Positions 29,235 to 37,194 of a stretch of DNA of 64,000 nucleotides are shown here, in pieces (the stretch's first letter is position 1; each line of letters begins with the position of its first letter). The DNA comes from Lacticaseibacillus pabuli (GTDB lineage: Bacteria > Bacillota > Bacilli > Lactobacillales > Lactobacillaceae): the NCBI RefSeq assembly GCF_028736235.1, contig NZ_CP117884.1, positions 1,798,001 through 1,862,000 on the forward strand, in the 5' to 3' direction. Made by a program: the position numbers and the translations under genes. The notes under the pieces are model-generated. The model did not search any database and was not told the DNA's origin. It saw nothing but the letters and a program-made list of their open reading frames with translations.

Positions 29235-29744
29235 CTACTTCAATTTGTCGTGTGGGTAAGTGTGGACCTTTTCCAAACCGGCAAAATCCTGCTGGCGCAA
29301 CGCTTCATAAATGACCAGTGCAGCACAGTTGGACAGGTTCAGCGCCCGTACGTTGTCCGTCATCGGGATGCGCAGGCATTCGTCAGCGTGGGCGCGTTCA
29401 AATGGTTCCGGCAAGCCGGTTGTCTCTTTACCAAACATCATGTAGTGGTCGATATTGAGATCAGCGTAATCATTGTCACTGTATGTCCGACTCGCAAACT
29501 TGGTAATGAGCGTCAGCTGTGCATCTGGTGCCATTGTCGCCATAAAGTCGTCCATACTGTCATGGAAGACGAGTTTGACCTTATCCCAGTAATCCAGTCC
29601 CGCGCGGCGTACGTTATGCTCGGTAATTTCGAACTTCATCGGTTTGATGATGTCGAGGACGGCATCCGTGGCGGCAGCGGTCCGGGCAATGTTACCCGTA
29701 TTCTGCGGAATTTCTGGTTGGTATAAAACAATATGATTCGTCAA
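29235..29744 (-). CDS. trmL: tRNA (cytidine(34)-2'-O)-methyltransferase TrmL
   Basis: A 169-residue SPOUT methyltransferase that methylates the wobble ribose of tRNA-Leu. Seen: MTNHIVLYQPEIPQNTGNIART (the family opening, partly given) and the C-terminal knot with FGKETTGLP and LNLSNCAALVIYEA. I chose TTG 29744, since AAGGAG lies 9 bases before it and homologues begin at this residue; an ATG nine codons earlier lacks a ribosome site. Confidence 0.93.
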   Translation of the reverse strand: MTNHIVLYQPEIPQNTGNIARTAAATDAVLDIIKPMKFEITEHNVRRAGLDYWDKVKLVFHDSMDDFMATMAPDAQLTLITKFASRTYSDNDYADLNIDHYMMFGKETTGLPEPFERAHADECLRIPMTDNVRALNLSNCAALVIYEALRQQDFAGLEKVHTYPHDKLK

Positions 29745-29771
29745 TGTCTTGCACTCCTTGCTGTCATTCAT

Positions 29772-30221
29772 CTGTGGCTTTTAATGTGTCTACATTTTGT
29801 AAACACATGTCCACGTCTCTTCACTAAAAAAAGAGCACATATCTTCGGTGTCTAGCACGGCGAAGAAATGCGCTAATGGAGGCTTAATCGCTAATTTTTA
29901 TCAAACCCGGCAACCACGCACCTGATAAAAAGCAGAGAAAAATCCTTGCAGAAAATATACCACCAAATATGAACAAATGCAAGATTTTGGAAAATATTGA
30001 TTGCTTCATGAAAGCAACGGTTCACTGCGCGTCCATTTGACCTGATAAGACGCAGTAAATCGCCATTTTGTGGCACGATTTCTAGTTTCGTAACGGGTCC
30101 CGCAAATTCACGTCTAATTATGAAAACTCGTTCCTAAGACGTTTACGAACACGGAACCGCTTTTCCCCTTTATTACGTGCCCTAAATACAGTATTCTGTA
30201 GGTATTGATGGAGGGGCACAT
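29772..30221. other. 450-bp AT-rich intergenic region before corA with inverted and direct repeats
   Basis: No credible gene. Seen: inverted repeat TTTTTATCA (29895-29903)/TGATAAAAA (29923-29931); a direct repeat ACCTGATAARAMGCAG at 29920-29935 and 30040-30055 with two mismatches; a hairpin GCGTC (30029-30033)/GACGC (30049-30053) overlapping the second copy; a hairpin TTGCTT/AAGCAA near 30001-30017; and a palindrome TACAG-N4-CTGTA at 30187-30200 about 22 bases before corA. It may hold a leader or a regulated promoter. Nothing matches a named riboswitch that I can recognise. Confidence 0.4.
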
Positions 30222-31163
30222 ATGCTGAATATTTACAAATACCGCGAAAATGGCGGGCTCCAAACGACAGATAAAATCACGACGGGTGTTTGGGTGAATG
30301 CCATTAATCCGGACACGGCCGAACGTCAGCGCTTAATGGACGAAACTGGGGCACCCGAGGCCTTTCTCCTCTATGGTCTTGACCCAGATGAAGGGGCCCG
30401 TTTTGAGTACGACGACGACTTCGCCAGCAGTTTGATCATTTACGACATGCCATCCGTGACGTTAACCGGTCCGGATGCGGAATACAACACCATTCCGCTG
30501 GCTGTCATCGTGACCAAGAAGGCCATCATCACCATCCACACCGATAGCATCCCCCTCCTGCAGCTCTTCGCGGAGGGCAAGGTCAGTGGGTTTGACCCGC
30601 GCGATCAGCAAATTGCTTCGATGAAATTTCTCTATCAGGTCAGCATCTCCTACCTGGCTTACCTGCGCGATCTGAACAAAGAGCGGATTCGGATTGAAAA
30701 CAAACTACGCCGCACCCTTAAAAACGAAGATCTCTATGGTTTGATGGGTATCCAGCGCAGTTTAATTTACTTCATGATGAGCTTGCGGACCAACAAAATT
30801 GTGCTTGAAAACCTCGACCGCAGCAATGACTTCAAGCTGAACGAGGATGAACATGACTACCTGGACGACATTAAAATTGAAAATCAGCAGGCCACCGAAA
30901 TGGCCCAAATCACGAACTCCATTATCGGCGAAACCGCGGACACCTATTCGTCCATTATCAGCAACAACATGAACGGCGTGATGAAGTTCCTGACCAGCTA
31001 CTCGATTATCCTCACCATTCCCACGCTGGTCTTCTCCTTTTACGGCATGAACGTTGACTTGCCGCTTGCCGGAGATCATTTGAGCTGGATTACGACCATC
31101 GTGATTTCGGCCGTGATTGCAGTCCTGTTAGGCATTCAGTTCTGGCGGAATAAATACTTTTAA
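30222..31163 (+). CDS. corA: CorA-family magnesium/divalent-cation transporter
   Basis: A 313-residue transporter. Seen: a large acidic N-terminal cytoplasmic domain, a long helix, and two C-terminal membrane helices with the family signature YGMN at the end of the first (FYGMNVDLP, about residue 277). The C-terminus is basic (FWRNKYF), as in CorA, where it holds the gate ring. ATG 30222 has GAGGGG upstream. The substrate may be Mg, Co or another divalent ion. Confidence 0.93.
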   Translation: MLNIYKYRENGGLQTTDKITTGVWVNAINPDTAERQRLMDETGAPEAFLLYGLDPDEGARFEYDDDFASSLIIYDMPSVTLTGPDAEYNTIPLAVIVTKKAIITIHTDSIPLLQLFAEGKVSGFDPRDQQIASMKFLYQVSISYLAYLRDLNKERIRIENKLRRTLKNEDLYGLMGIQRSLIYFMMSLRTNKIVLENLDRSNDFKLNEDEHDYLDDIKIENQQATEMAQITNSIIGETADTYSSIISNNMNGVMKFLTSYSIILTIPTLVFSFYGMNVDLPLAGDHLSWITTIVISAVIAVLLGIQFWRNKYF

Positions 31164-31181
31164 AATCGGCTTACAAAAAGT

Positions 31182-31210
31182 TAGCATAAAATCACATCCC
31201 GTGGTATACT
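31182..31210 (+). promoter_or_regulatory. rpsN promoter
   Basis: TTAGCA (31182-31187), 17 bases, TATACT (31205-31210). Confidence 0.6.
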
Positions 31211-31233
31211 ATTTGACGTTGTTAAAAGCGGAA

Positions 31234-31258
31234 CTGCAAAGCCGAAAAATTGCAGGAG
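31234..31258 (+). promoter_or_regulatory. Leader inverted repeat overlapping the rpsN ribosome site
   Basis: CTGCAA (31234-31239) can pair with TTGCAG (31250-31255). The 3' arm contains the first bases of the AGGAG site at 31254-31258. It could hide the ribosome site and allow translational control of S14. This is a structural reading only. Confidence 0.4.
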
Positions 31259-31267
31259 ATTATATAC

Positions 31268-31537
31268 ATGGCAAAAAAGTCCAAGATTGAAAAAGCTAAG
31301 AAGATCGAGCAGACCGTGAACAAATACGCGGAACTGCGCGCGCAGTACAAGGCTGAGGGTAACTACCAGGCATTGGCAACATTGCCTCGTAATGCTTCCC
31401 CAGTTCGGATGCACAATCGTGACCGGATTGACGGTCGTCCTCACGCCTACATGCGTAAGTTCGGCATGTCACGTCTTAACTTCCGCGACCTCGCGCACAA
31501 GGGGCAGATCCCTGGTGTACGTAAGGCCAGCTGGTAA
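31268..31537 (+). CDS. rpsN: 30S ribosomal protein S14, zinc-independent form
   Basis: An 89-residue S14 placed outside the ribosomal protein operon. Seen: [17 protein letters not shown] and the conserved [27 protein letters not shown]; no CxxC pair, so it does not bind zinc. In Firmicutes such a form replaces the zinc-containing S14 when zinc is short, usually under Zur. No Zur box is visible here. ATG 31268 has AGGAG 9 bases upstream. Confidence 0.95.
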   Translation: MAKKSKIEKAKKIEQTVNKYAELRAQYKAEGNYQALATLPRNASPVRMHNRDRIDGRPHAYMRKFGMSRLNFRDLAHKGQIPGVRKASW

Positions 31538-31547
31538 ACTCGTTTAC

Positions 31548-31580
31548 TGAAGGTTCCCCACTACTGGGGAGCCTTTTTTT
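31548..31580 (+). terminator. Intrinsic terminator after rpsN
   Basis: AGGTTCCCC and GGGGAGCCT pair (one T-G) around ACTACT, followed by TTTTTTT. Confidence 0.9.
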
Positions 31581-31645
31581 GCTGTCTTTCATGATTCTTT
31601 CCCTTGGTTTATTCTAGAGGCAAACGCACTACCCGGGAGGTTGTC

Positions 31646-32260
31646 ATGCAAACCATTAACGTCACCCAACTTTACGACATTCTCTACGCCAAATTAGGGC
31701 CACGCAAATGGTGGCCAGCACAGAGCACCGTCCAGCTGCTTTGTGGGGCAATTCTGATCCAAAACACAAACTGGCGCAATGTTGACCGTGCCCTCAACCT
31801 CATGGAAGACCAAACCCACTTTGGCATTGGGGCACTGCTCAATCTCACAACTGAGCAACTACAGGACCTCATCCGCCCCAGCGGTTTCTTCCGGAGTAAA
31901 GAACGCTACTTGCGCGCCTTACTGACCGCCTACCGCGACGACTTTAAGGGGTGGCGCCAGTTAACCACAGCGGATTTACGCAAACAACTCCGCGCCTTGC
32001 CCGGTATCGGCAACGAAACGGCGGACGTGCTGCTCCTCTTCGTCTTCCGCCGACCAGCATTTGTCGCGGACACCTATACGCGCCGGTTATTCGCGGCATT
32101 GGGCATGCCCTCAAAAAATTACTTGGATTTGCAAAAACAAGTCGACTTCAACCTGCCACTCGTTCAAGCCCAGGAATTTCACGCCTTGCTAGACGATTAC
32201 GGCAAGCTCGGCGTTGACGACTTCAACCTCGCTGCCACCTACCAACTCACATCACACTAG
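31646..32260 (+). CDS. HhH-GPD DNA glycosylase, MagIII-like
   Basis: A 204-residue base-excision repair protein. ATG 31646 has GGGAGG upstream. Seen: helix-hairpin-helix LPGIGNETAD (about 118-127) with catalytic Asp142 in VADTYTRRL. The Lys that gives EndoIII its lyase activity is Glu124 here, and the C-terminal four-Cys iron-sulfur loop is absent. The early block ILIQNTNWRNVDRAL resembles 3-methyladenine glycosylase III. So a monofunctional alkyl-base glycosylase is more likely than EndoIII. The substrate is inferred. Confidence 0.8.
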   Translation: MQTINVTQLYDILYAKLGPRKWWPAQSTVQLLCGAILIQNTNWRNVDRALNLMEDQTHFGIGALLNLTTEQLQDLIRPSGFFRSKERYLRALLTAYRDDFKGWRQLTTADLRKQLRALPGIGNETADVLLLFVFRRPAFVADTYTRRLFAALGMPSKNYLDLQKQVDFNLPLVQAQEFHALLDDYGKLGVDDFNLAATYQLTSH

Positions 32261-32274
32261 CACCTGCGGACACA

Positions 32275-32308
32275 AAGGCCCCGCCTTCTTGCGAAGACGG
32301 GGTCTATT
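32275..32308 (+). terminator. Bidirectional terminator between the glycosylase gene and cutC
   Basis: GGCCCCG-C-CTTC pairs with GAAG-A-CGGGGTC around TTGC; a T run follows on the plus strand. Convergent genes flank it. Confidence 0.82.
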
Positions 32309-32317
32309 TTGCATCCA

Positions 32318-32968
32318 TTATTTGTTGGCAGTCAGTTCACCAAGTAAGTGGGTGCCATGCGCCTGTTTAACGCCCATGAAGCTTGTCACCTGGTCCTTAT
32401 TATCGATGTTAACGCCGCCACCAGGGAGAACCTGAATCCGGCCGTCAGCCCAGTCAACAATCTGCTTGAGTTGATCGAGGTTGTCGAGAATGTTGGTGTC
32501 CAGTAAGCCACCGTGTGTCAGCACACGCGTGAAGTCCTTATCGACCAGCCAATCGAGTGCTTCCTTCTGGTCGGCCTTTGGAATCCAGTCGAAGCAGAGG
32601 TTGCAGACCATCTGCATGCCACCCGCAGCGGCAATCAAGTTCTCCATGGCGTCCTTGTCAAAGTGGTTGTCCTTGGTTAATACCCCAAAGATAACCGCAT
32701 CAACGCCGAGTGCCTGCATCTCCAGCATGTCGTGCTCCATAATCTTGAGCTCGGTATCGTTGAAGACGTAGTCACCGCCACGCGGCCGCACCATGGCAAC
32801 AACCGTGGCGTTATGCTCGTGACAGTATTTCAAACTTTCGATGACAGTCCCCTTGCTGGCGGTCGTCCCGCCGGCGGTCAGGTTGCCTGTCAGCTCAATG
32901 CGCTGGGCACCGGCTGCCATTGCAGCAGGCACCAGGGTGAAGTTCTCAACAGCAATTTCGTTAAGCAT
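32318..32968 (-). CDS. cutC: CutC-family protein
   Basis: A 216-residue TIM-barrel protein. ATG 32968 (MLNEIAVENF) has GGAG 8 bases upstream. Seen: RIELTGNLTAGG near residue 22, VMVRPRGGDYVFN, and the C-terminal VLPGGGVN. The name CutC comes from a proposed copper-homeostasis role that has been questioned in E. coli, where the phenotype was traced to a small RNA; the true substrate is unknown. No copper-related gene is nearby. Confidence 0.88.
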   Translation of the reverse strand: MLNEIAVENFTLVPAAMAAGAQRIELTGNLTAGGTTASKGTVIESLKYCHEHNATVVAMVRPRGGDYVFNDTELKIMEHDMLEMQALGVDAVIFGVLTKDNHFDKDAMENLIAAAGGMQMVCNLCFDWIPKADQKEALDWLVDKDFTRVLTHGGLLDTNILDNLDQLKQIVDWADGRIQVLPGGGVNIDNKDQVTSFMGVKQAHGTHLLGELTANK

Positions 32969-32995
32969 ACACAATACTCCTTTATTTTCTGCGAT

Positions 32996-33817
32996 TTATA
33001 CGAACATCAAGAAGATAATGAGGAGCCCGAGCGCAATGCGATACCAGCCAAAGCCGGTGAAGTCATGACCCTGCACGAACTTCAGTAGCCAGCGAATCGT
33101 TGCCCACGCCACGACCATTGACACGATGAACCCGACGGCCAAAACTGCCGCCTGCTCGCCCGTGAAGGTGTTGCCCTGCGCAAAGAACTTGCCCAGCTTC
33201 AGGATGGAGACCCCAAACATCGTTGGAATCGCCAGAAAGAAGGAAAACTCAGTCGCCACGTAACGGCTGGTTCCCAGCAAAATGGCGCCAAGAATTGTCG
33301 CCCCACTGCGGCTAGTCCCCGGCACGATGGACAGTGCTTGGAATAATCCAATCAGCAGTGCCATCTGAATGGAGATGTCCGCCAGGCTGGTCACGATGGG
33401 CCGGCGGTGCTTGTTAAAGCGCTCGATCACGATAAACGCAATCCCATAGACAATCAAGGTTGTCGCGATCACTGGGTTGGTTTGCAAATGCTTGTCCATC
33501 CAGTCGTTCAGTGGCAAGCCAATAATGACACTTGGCAGCACCGCGATGATCACCTTCAGCCACAAGGTCCAGGTGCTCTTCTTTTCTTCTGCCGTCTTGC
33601 TTGGTGACAGCGGGTTCAGCTTGTTAAAGTACAAGAAAACGACCGCCATGATGGCACCCAGCTGGATGACATAATTGAACATGTACTTAAAATCGGCGCT
33701 CTGACCCATGTGAATAATTGACTGTACAAGGTCAATATGGCCAGTTGAGCTAACGGGTAGGAACTCAGTCAGTCCCTCCACTATCCCAATAATAATTGCT
33801 TTCCAAATGTCTGCCAT
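32996..33817 (-). CDS. uppP: Undecaprenyl-diphosphatase UppP (BacA type)
   Basis: A 273-residue membrane enzyme that returns undecaprenyl phosphate to the lipid carrier pool; activity underlies bacitracin tolerance. Seen: the catalytic [14 protein letters not shown] block (about residues 14-27) and [10 protein letters not shown] with the key Arg, plus about eight membrane helices. It complements TagO, which uses the same carrier. Stops 27 bp from the cutC start and on the same strand. Confidence 0.97.
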   Translation of the reverse strand: MADIWKAIIIGIVEGLTEFLPVSSTGHIDLVQSIIHMGQSADFKYMFNYVIQLGAIMAVVFLYFNKLNPLSPSKTAEEKKSTWTLWLKVIIAVLPSVIIGLPLNDWMDKHLQTNPVIATTLIVYGIAFIVIERFNKHRRPIVTSLADISIQMALLIGLFQALSIVPGTSRSGATILGAILLGTSRYVATEFSFFLAIPTMFGVSILKLGKFFAQGNTFTGEQAAVLAVGFIVSMVVAWATIRWLLKFVQGHDFTGFGWYRIALGLLIIFLMFV

Positions 33818-33902
33818 TGGTTCTTATTCCTCCATTTACACAGTGCCCCTAGTATACCAGAGGGTGCAAGCGGCGAAAAATGAACAGACACACCTTAAGC
33901 AA

Positions 33903-34934
33903 TTATTTCAAAAAACGGACACACACAGCCTCAGGGGTCGGAATGTTGATGGCAATCGGAATCAGGTCGCCGTTCACTGGATCGCGGCGGTAAAGGGTGC
34001 CGTTATCACTGTTTTGGTTGACAGCCAAGGCGTAGTTGCCCGTCGGATCTAAGGCAAAATCACGTGGGAAGTCACCATAAGTGCTGACGTAACGCAAGAA
34101 AGTGAGATTGCCGCTCTTATCAATCTTGAAGCTGGCGATACTGTTGTGGCCCCGGTTTGAGGCGTAAAGGTATGACCCATCCGCACTCAGACGGACCGCA
34201 GCGGCACCATTATGTTCTGTCCAGTCGTCAGGAATCGTGCTGACCACTTCGCGAGGCGTAAAGGTTCCGGTTGCGGCATCGTAATCGAGAACATCGATGC
34301 TGGAACTCAGCTCACCAAGCAGGTAGGCAACTGGCAACGTCGGGTGAAACGCAATGTGCCGGGGGCCAAAACCTGGGGTCATCTGAGTTTCTGCTGGGGT
34401 GCCCAACTTGCCATCGCGGCTCACTGGGAAGGTAACCAACGTGTCAGTCCCCAAATCACAGATGACCAGCCGACCATCTGGTGTGAGGTCAGCAAAGTGC
34501 ACGTGGCTGGCATCCTGTTCTGGCAGTGGGCCGTGACCTTCGCGGGTGACGGAATCAGTTAATTTCAGCGTGCCATCATCCTGAATCTTGTAGGCACTGA
34601 CGCGACCATCATGGTAAAAGGCCGCGAAGACTAGTTGCCGATCCTCATCAACAGACACGTATGCAGGAGAACCACCTGGCTGAAGCAGTTGACTCATCAC
34701 CTGTGGCTTGGCAGTGTTCATGTTGATAGACGCAACACCGCCCTCACCTGCACCGGCTGCACAAGCGTACAGGTAGCCAGCCTTTGAACTTGCCAAGTAA
34801 GTTGGCCCGTTCACACTGTCCACGTATGGCAACGGCGTGCTGACGCTACCCGTTGCTGTGTCCAATTCTGCTTTGTAAATCCCCTTGCCGCCTTTGCGGG
34901 TGTATCCGCCTAAGATTACTGTTTCTTTACTCAA
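33903..34934 (-). CDS. pgl: 6-phosphogluconolactonase, YkgB/Pgl beta-propeller type
   Basis: A 343-residue seven-bladed beta-propeller of the lactonase family. Seen: repeated blade motifs such as GPRHIAFHPTLPVAYLLGEL (given in part), GSYLYASNRGHNSI and PRDFALDPTGNYALAVNQN. The start is TTG 34934 (MSKETVILGGYTRKG) with AGGAGG about 10 bases upstream. In this family the reaction is hydrolysis of 6-phosphogluconolactone in the oxidative pentose-phosphate path, though some members act on other lactones. Monocistronic. Confidence 0.85.
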   Translation of the reverse strand: MSKETVILGGYTRKGGKGIYKAELDTATGSVSTPLPYVDSVNGPTYLASSKAGYLYACAAGAGEGGVASINMNTAKPQVMSQLLQPGGSPAYVSVDEDRQLVFAAFYHDGRVSAYKIQDDGTLKLTDSVTREGHGPLPEQDASHVHFADLTPDGRLVICDLGTDTLVTFPVSRDGKLGTPAETQMTPGFGPRHIAFHPTLPVAYLLGELSSSIDVLDYDAATGTFTPREVVSTIPDDWTEHNGAAAVRLSADGSYLYASNRGHNSIASFKIDKSGNLTFLRYVSTYGDFPRDFALDPTGNYALAVNQNSDNGTLYRRDPVNGDLIPIAINIPTPEAVCVRFLK

Positions 34935-35083
34935 AAAATTGGTTCCTCCTATTCACTGCGTCATGGTAATATGAGCCATAGACGCTTAAGTACATTCACC
35001 AGTATACTACAAAAGAAAGCGGATTCGTCAGGCCGAAAACATGTTAAAATAGACTCATCACTGAAAGAAGGATGAATTAACCT

Positions 35084-35458
35084 ATGAAAATCACATCAAC
35101 AGTTACCGCAATCGGCGCCCACGCAATTAGCAAGAAAGACGCCATGATCATCCTGTTCGGCGATTCTGCAACCGACGCCCTGCGCGACGTTTCGGTGATT
35201 CAGGAGTTCGATCAGCCCGCTCAGGCAAAGAAGATGGTACTCAAGCACGGCGACCACGTCTACATCGATGACATCAAGTACCGGGTCAACGGCGTCGGCA
35301 AGCTCGCCAATTCAAACTTACAACAGATTGGGCACGCGACCCTTATCTTCAAGCCAATGCCCAGTGAAGATGTTCTTGGTAACGCGGTTTACTTAATCCC
35401 GACCGCGATTCCATCTTTCAAAGTGGGCACCGTGATTCGTTACGAAATTGAAGACTAA
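35084..35458 (+). CDS. PTS glucitol/sorbitol IIA-like protein lacking the phospho-histidine
   Basis: A 124-residue relative of the GutA/SrlB IIA component. Seen: N-terminal ITSTVTAIGAHA, the middle FGDSATDALRDVSVIQEF, and GVGKLANSNLQQIGHATLIF, all collinear with SrlB. The SrlB phosphorylated His43 lies in FIHCH; the matching position here is Gln40 in VIQEF, so phosphotransfer looks impossible. No IIB or IIC gene is nearby; it is a single gene with its own terminator. A regulatory or structural role is inferred. Confidence 0.82.
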   Translation: MKITSTVTAIGAHAISKKDAMIILFGDSATDALRDVSVIQEFDQPAQAKKMVLKHGDHVYIDDIKYRVNGVGKLANSNLQQIGHATLIFKPMPSEDVLGNAVYLIPTAIPSFKVGTVIRYEIED

Positions 35459-35463
35459 ACAAC

Positions 35464-35500
35464 AAGACCGTCAGCGCAATTGCGTTGGCGGTCATTTTTT
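35464..35500 (+). terminator. Bidirectional terminator after the IIA-like gene
   Basis: GACCG-T-CAGCGC pairs with GCGTTGGCGGTC around AATT, followed by ATTTTTTAG on the plus strand. It also closes the convergent relQ-nadK-rluD operon. Confidence 0.85.
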
Positions 35501-36395
35501 AGCATTGTAAATTAAGTTGCTTGCAGACACCTGCCATATCTGGCGGCAACGGCGCGTGCAGGTGCAACTGCTCCCCCGTAAACGGGTGTTTCAGGAACAG
35601 GTCCGCACAATGCAGGGCTTGCCGATCCATCAGCATGGTCCCACCATACAGAGAGTCCCCGACGAGCGGCCGGTTCACTGCTGCAAAGTGGACGCGAATT
35701 TGGTGTGTGCGCCCCGTGTGCAAGTACACCCGTGTTAGCGCGTAATCCCCTTGCTGCGCGAGTGTCCGGTACTCAGTGACGGAAATCTTACCATCCGGCC
35801 GCACCGCCCGCCGCATGTAAAACTCGTCAGACAGTCCCAGGCGCATGATGAACCACCCGTGTGCCATCAGCGGGACGGCGCCCCCTGATAAGGCAAGGTA
35901 CTGCTTGTCCAGACTTTGCGTGTGCAACTGCCGGTCCAGCAGTGTGTGGGCAAAACTATGCTTGGCAAACAGCATCAGCCCACTCGTATCCCGGTCCAAA
36001 CGGGTGACCACGTGAATGGCGGTGCTCTCGGCGTGCGAGTGTTGCAAATAGAACTTCACGTAATTGGCCATCGATGCCGTTTGTTTGTTAACTGCCGGAA
36101 TGGAAGCCACCCCAGCCGGTTTGTTCACGACCAGTAAATCCCGGTCCTCATAAATGACGTCGAGCGGTCCGGGCATGGCCACAACCGAATCGGCAGGTAT
36201 TTCTGGGGCCATCACTGCCCGCACCACATCACCATCATGCAGGATGTACGCGCTATTGCGTTGCCGGTGGTTCACGTAAACGGCGCCGCCGTGATGCTTG
36301 AGGCGCGTCAAGGACATCATGCTGAGCCCGCCATCCTTGAGCAGAAACTTTTGCAAGCGCACAGGTTCACCGTGATAATGCCATTTGAGTAGCAT
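35499..36395 (-). CDS. RluA-family pseudouridine synthase
   Basis: A 298-residue enzyme that converts uridine to pseudouridine, most likely in 23S rRNA. Seen: an N-terminal S4-like part, the catalytic Asp in VTRLDRDTSGLMLFAK (about 135-150) and HTGRTHQIRVHF. It overlaps nadK by one base; relQ-nadK-rluD order is the same as Bacillus yjbM-nadF-yjbO. The exact uridine target cannot be read from sequence. Confidence 0.93.
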   Translation of the reverse strand: MLLKWHYHGEPVRLQKFLLKDGGLSMMSLTRLKHHGGAVYVNHRQRNSAYILHDGDVVRAVMAPEIPADSVVAMPGPLDVIYEDRDLLVVNKPAGVASIPAVNKQTASMANYVKFYLQHSHAESTAIHVVTRLDRDTSGLMLFAKHSFAHTLLDRQLHTQSLDKQYLALSGGAVPLMAHGWFIMRLGLSDEFYMRRAVRPDGKISVTEYRTLAQQGDYALTRVYLHTGRTHQIRVHFAAVNRPLVGDSLYGGTMLMDRQALHCADLFLKHPFTGEQLHLHAPLPPDMAGVCKQLNLQC

Positions 36396-37192
36396 TAGTG
36401 TTTGGCGCCAATAAAGGCGTCCTCAACCCGATCCCAGAAGTGCATGTGCTTGTAGCGGGCAAAGTAGATTTGCTCCTTGGCAATCCGGTACCGCACTTCC
36501 TTGATGGGCCGATCCGTCATGTTGAACTGGTCAATCGTCATGATGTAGTTCAGCTCGCTAGCCGGTTTGAGCACCACCCACTCGTCTGGGGCGATGATGA
36601 TGGGCGAAGACAAGGTCCGGTAAACACGGTTGTTAATCGACGCAATTTCCGTGACCTGGAGTGCCCGCAGCCGAGGGTGCAAAACCGCACCCCCAACAGA
36701 CTTGGAGTACGCCGTCGAGCCGGTCGGGGTACAGATACAGAGCCCATCCCCCCGGAAACTTTCGAAGAAGTTGTCCTTGATGAAGACGTCCGTCTGCATG
36801 GTACTCGTAGCCCGCTTGAGCGTTGACTCGTTCAGCGCCACGTAATGTCCAGTCGTATCGTCCGCATAGGTCACCTTAATATCAAGCAACGGGTAGCCGA
36901 CACGTTCGCCCTTGTCTGCCTTAATCGCGGCGACCAGCTCATCGAGTTCGTAGTCACGCCAGTCCGTGTAAAAGCCCAAGTGCCCCGTGTGGACCCCGAT
37001 AAAGCGAATCGTATCCAGCGCCGCATTGTACCGGTGAAAAGCGGACAGCAGGGTACCATCCCCGCCGACCGTGATGACGATATCTGGTCGGGCCGGGCTG
37101 ACCGTGAAACCAGCCGCCTTCAGTTTTTTCGTGAGGGCATGTGCCGCCGTCGCGCTCGCATTGCCTGAATTACTGAATACCCAAACGCGCAT
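36395..37192 (-). CDS. nadK: NAD kinase
   Basis: A 265-residue enzyme making NADP from NAD. Seen: the GGDGT motif in TVGGDGTLLSAFHRY (about residues 43-57), the second motif NESTLKRA, and the C-terminal all-beta domain with TPTGSTAYSKSVGGA. ATG 37192 follows relQ directly; the AAGGAG site lies inside the relQ end. Coupled translation with relQ is likely. Confidence 0.97.
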   Translation of the reverse strand: MRVWVFSNSGNASATAAHALTKKLKAAGFTVSPARPDIVITVGGDGTLLSAFHRYNAALDTIRFIGVHTGHLGFYTDWRDYELDELVAAIKADKGERVGYPLLDIKVTYADDTTGHYVALNESTLKRATSTMQTDVFIKDNFFESFRGDGLCICTPTGSTAYSKSVGGAVLHPRLRALQVTEIASINNRVYRTLSSPIIIAPDEWVVLKPASELNYIMTIDQFNMTDRPIKEVRYRIAKEQIYFARYKHMHFWDRVEDAFIGAKH

Positions 37193-37194
37193 AC

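Noticed and set aside
29891..30076. A 61-codon minus-strand frame in the corA gap
   Set aside because: No ribosome site, AT-rich, and it covers the inverted and direct repeats; it looks like chance.
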